64,000 nucleotides of DNA from Chrysaora quinquecirrha (GCA_014526335.1 JACTAT010000037.1:10886214-10950213), one strand, 5' to 3'. Positions 34,978 through 48,519 are shown, counted from the first letter of the stretch. Notes: a model not told the origin generated them from the letters alone. A program made the numbers and translations.

Positions 34978-36440
34978 GAATTTCCACCGTTAATCCTCAA
35001 ATTAACCCCTGGGGGTTATTTATTTTCCATTACTGTATTTTTCAACCGTTGACCCTCAAATTAAACTCCTGGGCACCGTTGACCCTCAAATTAAACTCCT
35101 GGGGGTTATTTATTTTCCATTACTGTATTTTTCAACCGTTGACCCTCAAATTAAACTCCTGGGGGTTATTTATTTTCCATTACTGTATTTTTCAACCGTT
35201 AATCCTCAAATTAACCCCTGGGGGTTATTTATTTTCCATTACTGTATTTTTCAACCCTTGACCCTCAAATTAACCCCTGGGGGTTGGTTATTTATTTTCC
35301 ATTACTGTATTTTTCAACCGTTGACCCTCAAATTAAACTCCTGGGGGTTATTTATTTTCCATTACTGTATTTTTCAACCGTTGACCCTCAAATTAAACTC
35401 CTGGGGGTTATTTATTTTCCATTACTGTATTTTTCAACCGTTGACCTCAAATTAAACTCCTGGGCACCGTTGACCCTCAAATTAGACTCTTGAGGGTCAT
35501 TTATTTTCCATTACTGTATTTTTCAACCGTTGACCCTCAAATTTAACTCCTGGGGGTTATTTATTTTCCATTACTGTATTTTTCAACCGTTAATCCTCAA
35601 ATTAACCCCTGGGGGTTATTTATTTTCCATTACTGTATTTTTCGACCGTTAATCCTCAAATTAACCCCTGGGGGTTATTTATTTTGCATTACTGTATTTT
35701 CAACCGTTGACCCTCAAATTAGACTCCCGGGGGTTATTTATTTTCCATTACTGTATTTTTCGACCGTTAATCCTCAAATTAACCCCTGGGGGTCATTTAT
35801 TTTCCATTACTGTATTTTTCAACCGTTGACCCTCAAATTTAACTCCTGGGGGTTATTTATTTTCCATTACTGTATTTTTCAACCGTTAATCCTCAAATTA
35901 ACCCCTGGGGGTTATTTATTTCCCATTACTGTATTTTTCGACCGTTAATCCTCAAATTAACCCCTGGGGGTTGTTTATTTTCCATAACTGTATTGTTCGA
36001 CCGTTAATCCTCAAATTAAACTCTTGAGGGTCATTTATTTTCCATTACTGTATTTTTCGACCGTTAATCCTCAAATTAACCCCTGGGGGTTATTTATTTT
36101 GCATTACTGTATTTTTCGACCGTTAATCCTCAAATTAACCCCTGGGGGTTATTTATTTTCCATTACTGTATTTTTCGACCGTTAATCCTCAAATTAACCC
36201 CTGGGGGTTGTTTATTTTCCATAACTGTATTGTTCGACCGTTAATCCTCAAATTAACCCCTGGGGGTTGTTTATTTTCCATAACTGTATTGTTCGACCGT
36301 TAATCCTCAAATTAACCCCTGGGGGTTATTTATTTTCCATTACTGTATTTTTCGACCATTAATCCTCAAAATAACCCCTGGGGGTTGTTTATTTTCCATA
36401 ACTGTATTGTTCGACCGTTCATCCTCAAATTGAACTCCTG
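34978..36440 (+). repeat. satellite array of about 60-bp units
   Basis: Roughly two dozen units carry CCTCAAATTAA, CCTGGGGGTTATTTATTTTCC and CATTACTGTATTTTTC blocks (abbreviated). Variants with TTGACC or TTAATCC alternate, and a few units have a short CACCG tandem insert. The array sits between the leader exons and RepHel. Confidence 0.9.
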
Positions 36441-37519
36441 GGGCTCATTTTTTTCCATTATTTTACACGGGCTTTGTACGAGGTCGTGACCCTAAAGGAC
36501 GGGGGGCAGCTTACAAAATTGTCCATAAAATCTTCATTTCTCCTCCACTAAAAGAATGACTTTTCCTATCATAAGTCAATAAATTTTAGTTCAAACACGA
36601 TTAGAAGTCTCATCTCATATTTCTTAGGGGGTAGGAGCATGTACCTACTCACTAAATTTCATTCTGAATAAACGCTTGAATCTTGAGTTTGATCTGAAGA
36701 GTGCGCCACGATGAACATGAGAGGGGGGGGCTTATAAAATTCTCCATAAAATCTTTATTTCTCGTCCGCTAAAAGAATGAATTTTCGCGTTATAAGTCAA
36801 TAAATTCCAGTAGAAACATAACTCTTATATATATTTGTCAAAAATTTCATCCTAGGCACCAAATTTTCTGATTTAATTACAATACGTTATTTTCATGAGA
36901 CACTAAAACTAAACTATGATGGAGATCATAGATTATTTTTCGACCGTTAATCCTCAAAATAACCCCTGGGGGTTGTTTATTTTCCATAACTGTATTGTTC
37001 GACCGTTCATCCTCAAATTGAACTCCTGGGGCTCATTTTTTTCCATTATTTTACACGGGCTTTGTACGAGGTCGTGACCTAAAGGACGGGGGGGCAGCTT
37101 ACAAAATTGTCCATAAAATCTTCATTTCTCCTCCACTAAAAGAATGACTTTTCCTATCATAAGTCAATAAATTTTAGTTCAAACACGATTAGAAGTCTCA
37201 TCTCATATTTCTTAGGGGGTAGGAGCATGTACCTACTCACTAAATTTCATTCTGAATAAACGCTTGAATCTTGAGTTTGATCTGAAGAGTGCGCCACGAT
37301 GAACATGAGAGGGGGGGGCTTATAAAATTCTCCATAAAATCTTTATTTCTCGTCCGCTAAAAGAATGAATTTTCGCGTTATAAGTCAATAAATTCCAGTA
37401 GAAACATAACTCTTATATATATTTGTCAAAAATTTCATCCTAGGCACCAAATTTTCTGATTTAATTACAATACGTTATTTTCATGAGACACTAAAACTAA
37501 ACTATGATGGAGATCATAG
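36348..37519 (+). repeat. direct tandem duplication of about 588 bp
   Basis: 36348-36935 and 36936-37519 are nearly identical, including flanking satellite units and AT-rich spacer. The only differences seen are single-base length changes in a CCC and a G-run near 36490/37078 and a substitution near 36356/36945. This is either a very recent duplication or an assembly artefact. Confidence 0.85.
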
Positions 37520-38506
37520 CTCATTTTTTTGTGAAATAAGAAATTTATGTACCATTATTCCACATATTTCAGTTGCCTGACGTCTTTTTCACAAATACAA
37601 ATGTTCAAAATTGTCGCCATTTTTCTTACATTTGTGACGTTATAAAGCAGTTATTATAAAGCAGTTATTTACATGCCAATAACGTGAAGAAATTATATAC
37701 CATTAGAAAGGCCTTCACCAATGGAGTTCATTGATGCATTTCATATTAAGATTGGCCGGATAATAAAAGAAGATAACAACCTTATTAGCGTCTTTTTAGC
37801 GTTTTTTTGCTGTGACTCCTCTCCAAATATCGGCATTGTGTGGTCACGTGACTGTTTATTGACAAAGCTTGCGTCAACTTGTAGAGAATTAACTTTTAGC
37901 GACATTCCCTTGTTTTCAACCACTAGAAGTTATACTGATTAGCTGTTACAACTAATTGTTGATTAGGGGAGAGGAAAAACACATCCCCAATGTGAAATAG
38001 GGTTTACTCCTATGATTTTAAAGCGACATAAATTTCCCTACAATTGCATTGACATCCCCGAGCCATTCAGCTTCAACAGACATGTTTTCCACTTTTCCGA
38101 TATAGAAGGCGCCGCAAAACACCCCCTTTCCCCCTCTCAAAACATGCTTCCATGCTCTCATTTTCAACAGCACCAACCCCTGAGATCAATTGTTCCCTTT
38201 TTTCTATCTCAATTCAAGCTTTCGTGACAAATACATCCGGCACTTCGGTATTCATGTATTTCAGGCTGTTTTTGAGCGATTAGGTTTCCATATTTTCTCA
38301 ACATCTCATACCACATAAATAATGATTTGACGTTAATATTTATGAACCGACTCACCGCCCCGTACCAATACATTTGTTCTTTTCCTCTTATTGAGAATAA
38401 ATTGCTTCTTTACTTTTTCTTGCTAACATCTCCATTCCCTTCAAATCTTGATACAACCATTCTTACACCACGTTTTCAACCTCATTTTCTCATTATCGTA
38501 GCCGCA
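37520..38506 (+). other. spacer before RepHel of U4
   Basis: The stretch 37560-38030 is conserved with 57100-57560 of U7. No gene was recognised. It ends with an acceptor-like ATCGTAG five bases before the RepHel ATG. Confidence 0.4.
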
Positions 38507-41500
38507 ATGCCGCCTAGACGAAGAAGAACACTGACGGGACGACGAGAAGCCACTGCGCATCGACAAGTAGTAGAAGAAAGACGCGCAGAAACACAGGAAT
38601 GGGACGAAACCTTTGTACAAAATATCACCTTCTGTGATTGTATAAAGCAGCGGGCCCTTTGTACCGCACTCCGTAGACGACGTCAAACATTTGAAGAAGG
38701 ACTTGCTTTTTTCGAGGAACGTACATTCGAAAGATACGGTGTTCATACCTCCTATGTACAAAGCGTCATCCTCATGGCATCAGAAAGAACTCCTGAACGA
38801 CAACAACGACATGACACTATTGCAGACCGCCTTGATCGGCTTCAACAACTCGCACAAAGAGCTGTGCAAACAAGAATAGGCCAGCGAGCTATTGAAGACA
38901 GCCCTATCCTGCAAGCAATCGGTGCTGGCGATTTCCTCACCTTCGTTCCACACCAGCCTCCTGTTCCTGTAGCAGAACGTCCGATCGTACCAGTGGAGCA
39001 ACCTGCTCCTCCTCAACTAGAGCAACAAATAAGACATATTCCGCTGCCATTACAACATGCGCACGAACATTACATCGGCAGAATGTCTTCTGAGTGTGAA
39101 CATTGTCACGGAAAATATTTCGAACAAGAAAAAACTACTCACGGTAAATATACGAAATGTTGCCAAGAGGGTAAAGTTGCCCTTAATCCACTATCAGCAC
39201 CATCTCAGCAGATTATCGACCTCTACACTGGAAATACGCAAAATGCACGCAATTTTCGCGAACACACTAGACAGTACAATTCTGCACTTGCTTTCGCTTC
39301 TTGGAATGTGAATCCCTCCAGGCACGAGGGTCGAGGTCCGAGAGTCGTAACTATACACGGCCAGACATATCATCTCGCTAGCCAGGCAGAGCCACGTCAA
39401 GGACAACCAAGCCGTTACGGGCAGCTATACATGATCGATTCCAGGCAAGCAGTTGCTGAACGAACAGCTGACCCTCTAAACGCACAGCTCTTACCTGATG
39501 TGTTAAGAACCTTGCTAGATGAGCTTCATCGTATAAACCCATACGCTCACAGCTACAAGAACATGGCACAAGTGCTTCAAGATGAGTGTGATCGTGCAAC
39601 TGCTGCTCTAGAACAAATTCAACCAGTTAGGATGGTCATCACTCACAAACCATCACAAGATCGTCGCTACGATGATCCTATTGCTTCAGATCTTCAAAAA
39701 ATCGAATGGGAATCCATCCTGAGTCCCCTCGCCAATGATCCTGATAAAATGGCATCTACATTTGAAGACATTTTCGAATCAATCCTAAGTATTCATGCAC
39801 CTCTGAAAAAGAAGAGAATACGGTCCGACCCCGCACCTTGGATAACCCCGGAAGTAAGAAAAACAATGACGGAGAGGGATAGGGTAAAAAGGGCTGCAAT
39901 AAAATCTCCTGGTCTATGGTCATTATATAAACAACTAAGGAACAAGGTGACCAAAGCAATAAAGACGGCCCTGCAAACATACTATCTAGGTCTCATAGAA
40001 GAAAATAAACAAAATCCGAGACATATGTGGAAGACAATTGACAAAGTCTTGAATAGAGGCGATCGCTCCACTGGAATATCTTGTCTAAATTCCGAGGGAC
40101 AAAATCTCACAAAAGAAAAAGATATTGCTGAAGCCCTTAATTCACACTTTGTCTCAGTAGGTCCAAAACTAGCCAAAGAGTTAGAGTCTTACAGCGATGA
40201 CGACCCTATCGGTAAAATCAACGCGGGAACTACAAAATTTAGATTTAAATTGATTGATGATGACTATGTCTTACATGCAATATCAAAACTAAGGAATTGG
40301 AAAGCACCAGGACCAGATAAAATCTCTACAAAGCTAATTAAAGATTCTGGGGATTTTATCTGGAAGCCGTTAACAATGATATTCAATTCATCCATAGCAA
40401 CTGGCGTCTTTCCAGACATTTGGAAATTAGCAAGTGTGACTCCAATTTTTAAAGCAGGCCAAAAAAATGACGCTAACAACTACAGGCCAATCTCGGTCAT
40501 CTCAATATTTTCAAGAATACTTGAAAAGATTGTCCATGACAAATGTTTGACTTTTTTCAGCCCAAATTAACTCGGAACCAGGCTGCTTTTCGTAAACTGT
40601 ATTCAACAATAACATCATTGATTAACAGTACGGACTCCTGGTATGCCACTATGGACAGGAAAGAAGTCAACCTCACTATCTTCCTCGACCTAAAAAAAGC
40701 ATTTGATACGGTCGATCACTCAATATTGCTTGCAAAATTAGAGAAATATGGCGTAAGAGAAACAACAGGAAATTGGTTTACATCCTATCTGAATAATAGA
40801 AAACAATTTTGCATGGTAGAGGGGCAAAAATCAACTTGCAAAATGGTAACCTGTGGGATACCACAGGGTTCGTGCCTCGGTCCACTCCTGTTCATAATTT
40901 ATCTAAACGACTTTGAAAAATGCCTAAAATTCTCGAAAGCAGGCCTTTATGCAGACGACACACATGTGATAATAACGTCAAATAACCAAGAAAATCTTCT
41001 AAAGAATGCTCAACGTGAACTTATCAATATTTCAAATTGGATGAGAATAAATAAGCTGACTGCCAACCCTAAAAAAACCAAGTACATGTTGATTGGTCAT
41101 CCGCGCAAAACAAATGTAATGAGTGTCGATGAGCCACTGATGCTCAACAACTCAGAAATAAAGCGTGTAAGGAAAACGAAATCACTAGGTGTCATCGTGG
41201 ATGAGGGACTTAACTGGGAAGAGAATCTCAAAATTGTAAAAGGAAAAGTTCGAGCAGGATTGGCATCTCTAAAAAAACTAAAAGATATCCTGCCACAAAA
41301 ACAACTAGACAGTGTTTACCGAGCTCTGGTAGAAAGCCATTTGCGCTATGCTAATGTAATCTGGGGGAGCATTCCTAGTTATAAACTAAAAATCCTACAG
41401 AATTTACAGGACAGAGCCAGAACCATAATTGAGGGGGCTAAAATCAGAGATAATTGGTCATATAAGTGGCTTGATGTAGAACAACTAATGAAATTCGACA

Positions 41501-44500
41501 GATCAGCCATGACTTACAAAATTATGAACAGGATGTGCCCCGAGAGCCTTTGGGATAAATTCCCCCAGATATCCTTGCATTCAAGCTACAGAACGAGAAA
41601 CTGCAAGGATATCCGCATACCAAGATACAACCTTGAATATGTAAAAAAGGGCTTTCAATATTCAGCTCTTACTGCGTGGAACAACATCCCCATCGGCATA
41701 AGAGAGCTGCCAACCTTCCCGCAGTTCAAAAGAAAATTGAAAATTCACCTTAAGAGCTGAATCAAAAACGAAACACAACTCCCTGGAAGAGCAGCAATTC
41801 TAACAAATTTTTATATAACTTTATTGTAATGTGGTAAATTATAAATTATACTTTGGTAAATTATACTATGTTATATTTCATTAGTTTTTCTATGTTTTTA
41901 GCTGAAGGGACTTTGTGTATAAATAAATGATGATGATGATGATGATGATGAGAAATCGCCGCTGTTTATGTTGGAGAAGATGAGGCACCCCCTGGTCTTA
42001 CACAGAGGGACATCGTCATCTACCCAACAGCGCAACAACAAACACGTCATATTGATGCTACATCACCACATGTAGATCCGATGACCTATCCCCTTCTCTT
42101 TTTTCATGGCGATTTCGGATGGAGCACCGACTTGCTCTTAGCTCCAAGACAACAGCAACAGCGTCAACAAGTACCTCACCAAGCACGAGAACGAATGTCG
42201 CTGTCACAATACTACGCTTATCGGCTTGCTATCAGAGATGACTTTTCCACAATACACCATGGAGGACTACTCTTCCAACAATACATTGTCGACGCTTTCA
42301 CCAAGATTGAAGGCGAAGAGTTACAATACATCAGAACTCACCAAGAAAAGCTGCGTGTCGACACATACCAAGGTAATCTATTCTTAATACACACTCTTAG
42401 AAAATTGAGCTGCTCCACACACTTGAATTTTTTAAAGTTAAAATAAAAAGTAATGAACATACTTTCATCAGAGACCAATGCTGTATCCACTACGCTATCC
42501 CAGCTTTCCTCAAAACCTCATAATTTCGACGATGAACGTAAAGATATTACTATCGGATTAGCATTGGCACATTCTTTGTTTGACAATACATTAATGTTAC
42601 CCTAAACACGGGGGTGCACCTGGCTTAAGTGCCTCCACCGTATTCACCCAGCTGCACCCCCGTATCCCTCCTATTGCATTCCACCTATTCCCCCGTATTC
42701 ATTCCATTGTATTCCTCCTCCGTTTTAAATAAATATAATGGCCGGGGCAGCTCAACTTTCTAACGACTTTTTCTTAATAACATCGTTTGCATTCAACTCG
42801 TTCATTCACTTCACCATCAACACATTCTACAATAACAATTTACAAATTATTCGTAGCCATTATCACTACATGCCACCTTCAACTACATATTAATATACTC
42901 TTCATCTTACAGGCTTAATGGATCATGTTCGAAATAGAGCTGAAGCCGAACATGCAAACGTTGGACGAGTTGTCATTCTTCCCTCATCATTCAGAGGAAG
43001 TCAAAGGAACGTACATCAAAACTTCCAAGATGCGATGACAGTCGTCCGCACACACGGAAAACCGGATGTCTTCCTGACAATGACAGCCAATCCCAGATGG
43101 CCAGAAATCACCGAGCAACTTCTAGAACATCAAACTCCAAATGACCGGCCAGACATTGTTAGCAGAGTTTTCAATATCAAGAAACATCAGATGAAAGATG
43201 ATGTCCTACATGGCAACCACTTTGGTCGTCCAGTTGCTCACCTGGAAACAGTTTAATTCCAAAAAAGAGGTTTGCCACACGTACACATGCTAATCTTCTT
43301 AGCAGATGCAGACAAACCCAGAACACCTCAAGACGTTGATAATCTGACATGCGCTGAGATTCCAGATCCAGATCAGAATCCAGAACTCCATGACAAGGTC
43401 AGACGTCACATGATTCACGGGCCGTGTGGTGTAATGAATCCAAATTGTGTATGCATGGCCGATAACAAATGCACGAAACACTTTCCAAAGGCCATCAATC
43501 AGCAAACTGTGTTTGATGTCGACGGCTATCCACTTTATAGAAGACGCGGAAGATTCACTGCAAGAGTTGGTACTCACACTGTCACCGACTCCTTCGTCGT
43601 TCCGTACAATCCAACACTCTTGCTCAAATACGATTGTCATATGAATGTCGAAGTCTACACAAGCATTAAGAGTGTCAAATACATCTTCAAGTACGTGCAT
43701 AAAGGCTATGATTGCGCGAACGTTGAAATCCGAGAGGGTTTTATTGACCATGATGAGATCCTGGATTATCTCAACGCTAGATGCGTTGGACCACATCAAG
43801 CGTTCTTTAGAATATTCCACTTCAAACTCCATGAACTCAGTCACACAATCATAAGACTAGCTGTTCACCTTCCACTGCAACAACCCATCTACTTTCAAGA
43901 AGGTGTTGCACAGCGAGTACTTCATGTGAATCCAAACACTACGCTCACAGCATGGTTTGATCTCAACAACAGAGATGAAGCGGCACGCCAGTATCTCTAT
44001 CATGACATTCCACACCATTATGTATATGATAAGCAGGCAAAAAAGTGGACACCGAGACGCCGAATCCACAAAATCATCGCTAGAATGTACCAAGTGCAGC
44101 CATCTGATCCTCAACGATTTGCTTTGAGACTCCTGTTACTCCACGTCCCAGGAGCAACTTCATTTGAAGCACTCCGGACCGTCAACGATGTCCTCCATCC
44201 AACCTTCAGAGATGCCTCTAGAGCCTTCGGTCTCCTAGAAGACGACAGAGAAATGCAAAACTGCTTGCAAGAAGCATCCTTACTCCAGATGCCTAGAGAA
44301 ATGCGATTACTTTTCGCAACCATCATGCTCTTCAACACCCCGTCAGATCCTCGGCAGTTGTTTGAAATGTTCCAAGAAAGCATGTCAGAGGATTTTCTTT
44401 ACGCTGAAAGACAACGCAGAGAAAACCAAGACATTGCATTCTCGGAAGTACACCTACATGAATATCTCTACGACATCGACTGCAACCTACGTGCACACGG

Positions 44501-45486
44501 CAAGTCGCTCTCTGAATTTACCATTCGGGGGTAAATTCATCTTCCTTGGTGGTGACTTCCGGCAAATTCTACCTGTAACACCAAGAGGGAGCAGAGAAGA
44601 CATAGTCAACAACTGTCTGAAGAAATCACATCTCTGGCGACTCTTCCGTACCTTTCATCTGACAACAAACATGAGAGCAGCAAACCACCCTCGATATCAA
44701 CAGTTTGCTGACCTGTTGCTACGAATAGGCGATGGAAGACAGCCAACAGACGATCAGGAACGCATAACACTTCCTGAAACAATCACACTCCCAAATAACT
44801 CTCTAGACGAGCTAATCGACTTTGTTTTCCCAGAAGGTCCAACCTCCAATCCTCGTTACATGGAAACACGCTGTTGCATGACGCCAAAAAACGTTGATTC
44901 TCATATCATCAACGACATGGTCCTTCAGAAACTACCCGTAGAGACAAAAACTTACTTGAGCGTCGACAAGATTGTGACAGATGATCAACAAGAAGCAGCC
45001 GCTTACCCGGTAGAGTTCCTCAACACTCTAACACCTAGTGGAATGCCACTGCATAAACTAGATCTCAAAGTTGGAGCTACAGTTATCGTGCTAAGAAATC
45101 TGAACCCAAAGAAAGGTCTCTGCAATGGCACACGCCTCATTATTAGAGAGCTAAAAGACCACTTGATTGTTGCAGAGATCGTTGCAAGCTCATTTGCTGG
45201 ACAATACGTCCTGATACCCAAAATCACACTAGCTCCACAGAACGAGGCTCTACCTTGTCAGCTCTCGAGGCAACAGTACCCAATTCGCCTTGCTTACTGC
45301 CTTACCATCAACAAAGCACAAGGCCAGTCACTACAGTCAGTTGGCGTCTATCTTCCACAAGAAGTCTTCAGTCATGGCCAATTATACGTTGCATTTTCCC
45401 GCGCAACATCACTCGCGGGAATTAAGGTAGTAACACCAGATGGTAAGTGTGCTAAAAATATTGTCTACCCCGAGGTTCTTCGCTAA
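38507..45486 (+). pseudogene. RepHel pseudogene of U4
   Basis: The start (MPPRRRRTLTGRR) and N-terminal zinc-finger-like region match U1. Three lesions are visible. First, a LINE (39691-41950) splits exon 1, which resumes at 41951 and ends at 42372. Second, after a 540-bp intron (42373-42912), exon 2 carries TAA at 43254-43256 where U1 has GAA, just before the HVH motif. Third, the frame passes near 44520 straight from the end of the Rep region into the GGKFIFLGGDFRQ motif, so Walker A, WDEAS and intron 2 are deleted. The catalytic YIFKYVHKG motif is kept, with Lys between the tyrosines. The C-terminal helicase part is open to 45486. It cannot drive transposition. Confidence 0.92.
39691..41950 (+). 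mobile_element. 5'-truncated LINE inserted in RepHel exon 1
   Basis: The LINE begins just after its endonuclease region (DLQKIEWESIL, equivalent to about 7570 in the first LINE) and ends in a (TGA)n tail. Reverse transcriptase is complete apart from one frameshift near 40555. Motifs are [44 protein letters not shown] and CPESLWDK. The frame ends at 41760. It is the same family as the LINE at 6755-9830. AGA on both sides may be a 3-bp target duplication. U1 and U7 show the uninterrupted gene. Confidence 0.9.
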
Positions 45487-46136
45487 TCTCGGTACAATGA
45501 CACTCAAACCGGCATACCATCTTTGCAGCAACAACCACACACCAAGGCTGCCTTCATGCAAACTGATATAACACGCAACATCGCAAAACAAACTTAACTC
45601 TTCTACCCTAAAATTCGTTTAGATTTTCTAAACCCTCCTATTATTTCAACAATATTGTATTACAATATAAATCCTCCAACCCTCTTGCAACATATTTAGT
45701 TTCTTCTCAGCAAATTAATGTGTCTCTAATTTAATACACCGACTTCAGAACTATATCTACGCAATATAACAGTTTTCTACAATTGTAATCTATTCTACTA
45801 ATTCCTTTGTTTACTACTTTACAATTTTTCACAATTCCCCCAACTTTAATTAAAATCCAGTGCACCAAAAATATAACCCATTCTATCAAAAACGACCACT
45901 CCAAAAACGTTATTTCTAATAGCCCACATTCCCCCAATAAAACACCTACAACACCCACACTTGCTTCTACTGAGTTAAGTGGCGATGTTCCGCTAAACTG
46001 CTGTTACTCAAACTCTCAGTCCAACTCATTGTAATGCAACAACACAGGCGCCCCTTGAACATCCGTCGCATTACAGTACAACGTGCATAGATTCAAACAA
46101 CATGGCTCTCTGCCATCACAATGACTCAACCATAGT
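45487..46136 (+). other. RepHel 3' flank of U4, no gene
   Basis: This aligns with 22561-23230 of U1. Short open frames are not conserved between the two copies. Confidence 0.4.
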
Positions 46137-46260
46137 AGTGCAACGACGCTGATGTTTCTGCTGCAAACGTTTCGCATCATCAGTACCACGCACTATCACG
46201 ATTAGTGCAACGACGCTGATGCTTCTCCCCAAACGTTCTGCACCATCAGTAGCACGCCCT
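46137..46260 (+). repeat. two tandem stem-loop repeats (U4 copy)
   Basis: 46137-46194 is 58 nt with AGTGC/GCACT and CTGATG/CATCAG pairing. 46204-46260 is the second copy, with the outer stem weakened (GCCCT). These are the same elements as 23233-23357 in U1, with the same flanking small hairpins. Confidence 0.5.
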
Positions 46261-47058
46261 ACACTATCACGTGCGTAGAAGTCGATGGTCCCAAACCATC
46301 CTGTAGCCTGAGTCAGCTATTCTCTGCAATGCAACACACCGATGTTCCGCGTCCAGTAGCATTACACAGCATTCAGCTTCCTTAAGCAAAAACGCTGACA
46401 CATTCAAACAGCATGTACTGAATCACTTAAATCGTCCTTTCTCATACATTAACCTACGTACTCTATAGAATAACTGGAGACTTTTGTATACAAGGATCTC
46501 ATTCCCACAAATTTACACACCCTTACCATCACAAAACTTTGCAACGACCCAAAATATCCAACATTTGCCGACCACCTCCTTTACTTCGCTCTATTCTCCC
46601 ACAACTCAAAATGATCCAGTATTTTGAACTAAAAATCATCAATTACTTGTCCAAAAATATGACACTGACATCCATGTATACAAAACTCTCCAGCCTAAGA
46701 AATAATTGCAAGATCCCACGAGTGCCAATGTATTTACCTACGTATTTCACCTGGTTGTAAACAACTCTCTATGCCCCCCTTATTTAGTATCAACAACTCG
46801 GTGATCTTGCACTCAATAAATACATTCGATATTCCCTACATAGAATGCCTCTAATCAAACGACGTCTATTCAACACACTAAATGTTTTCAGAGATTTCAA
46901 CAACATAACTCTAATCATCCCAACATAACCAACATCTTATCAACCCAACACATCAATTCCCCAAGAAACTCTAAAAACCAAGAACACGAAACACTGGCAA
47001 TATTGTAAATACAAGGCATTCTAAGCATCATACATCGTTTGTATTTCTCTAATATCTA

Positions 47059-48158
47059 GACAGGGTTTTTTCCGCAACAATCTAGCAAAGAGGGTAACCT
47101 AGGGTTTTTAAATTGAAATCTACTAAAAAAAGGTCGGAGAACACGAATCCAAGATGGGCCCTCAAAAATTTTCGCCGGAAGTAACCTCAATTAACGCCTA
47201 ATTATGCCTAATTAAGTCAATTAAAAAAGTTGCACTTTTTCAAATCTGATTACTGCAATATGTAGATCTTGAAACGCTGAGTAAAATTGTCTTTGACTGT
47301 ATTTCAATACAACCTACCAGTTTCGAGAAAAACTCGTTTGAAATAATGATGACGTCATCGTCCTAAGGCTCAGTATGGGCTTTTATCAACTAGCGTAACT
47401 TCACAAATAGGGGTCGAATCGTCAAAAAACCGCTTACAATGCGATACGTGTATGTATGACAGCATAATAAGCATAATAAGCCCCACCGCAAGTTTGGAAA
47501 AACGAAGAAAGGGGGTTCACTGCATAAACAATAGGAATCCCATTATGAATACTATATAACAAATTTGACCTCTCGCCATTTCAAGCAGGTTTGATATTAA
47601 AACTTCAAATCTCGAACATGAGTAGTCCTTCACAACCCTTTTGGCTCATGGATGACTGGGCATCATTTTGGTACCATTATGACGTCATTTGCCCCTATGA
47701 CGTCATCGGACCCTTTTATGATGTCACAACCACACCCAATAATCATCATTCTGCTGTCTTAGCGTACATTTATCTCATAATTAGTGGTTTTGTGACTATT
47801 GCACCCAAACCTATAAAGTTATACAAGCTGAAATATAGAATCCAGGTCTGTACTGATCATAATGGTGATGACGTCATCATAATTTCAAACGAGTTTTTCT
47901 CGAAATTGGTAGGTCGTATTGAAATACAGTCAAAGACAATTCTACTCAGCATTTCAAGGTCTACATATTGCAGTAATCAGATTTGAAAAAGTGCGACTTT
48001 TGATTGACTTCATTAGGCCTAATTAGGCATTAATTAAGGCTACTTCCGGTGAAAATTTTGAAGGCCCATCTTGGATTCGTGTTCTCCGACCTTTTTAGTA
48101 GATTTCATTGAAAACCCAAGGTTACCCTTTTGCTAGATTGTTGCAGAAAAACCCTGTC
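47059..48158. mobile_element. TIR DNA transposon derivative with arms of about 300 bp
   Basis: GACAGGGTTTTT at 47059 is mirrored by AAAACCCTGTC ending at 48158, with TA on both sides. Inverted similarity continues for about 300 bases (through GCAACAATCTAGC, TCGGAGAACACGAATCC and TTGAAACGCTGAG-type words). The roughly 500-bp centre has an open frame of 131 codons (47591-47986) without recognised transposase motifs. TA duplication suggests the Tc1/mariner or a related group. It sits where U4 lacks about 850 bases present in U1 (24230-25080). Confidence 0.75.
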
Positions 48159-48519
48159 TATCATAATTCTTTCAGGTTCACTGTAAATCACTAAAGAAGA
48201 TGTCCGCACATTCCGTCTTACCCCCACTGCACCTAACAATTTCTACAAAACACCAACAACTGACAACTATGTCCACTATCCTGCTATGGCATGTTTTCAG
48301 GTATATACACTTCTACTAACGCTATATTCATTTGGTTTAATCCAATTTGCCAAACATACTATTTAAATATTATAATGTCATACTCCATTCTACTCTTTAC
48401 ATGTATCTCAGATTTAAATACTACAACATCCCGCGTATGTATGACCCCAGTCACCTTATTTCTTAAATAGCTCACTGCTATGTGCACAGATCACTCTCCC
48501 AACGAGTTTTGAGGTAGCG

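Noticed and set aside
34893..35493. Open frames with repeated FHYCIFQPLTLKLNSWG-like blocks
   Set aside because: These are direct translations of the 60-bp satellite units; frames break wherever the unit length changes.
34978..36440. Regular repeats resembling a CRISPR array
   Set aside because: Units are contiguous with no unique spacers, the genome is eukaryotic, and no cas genes are present.
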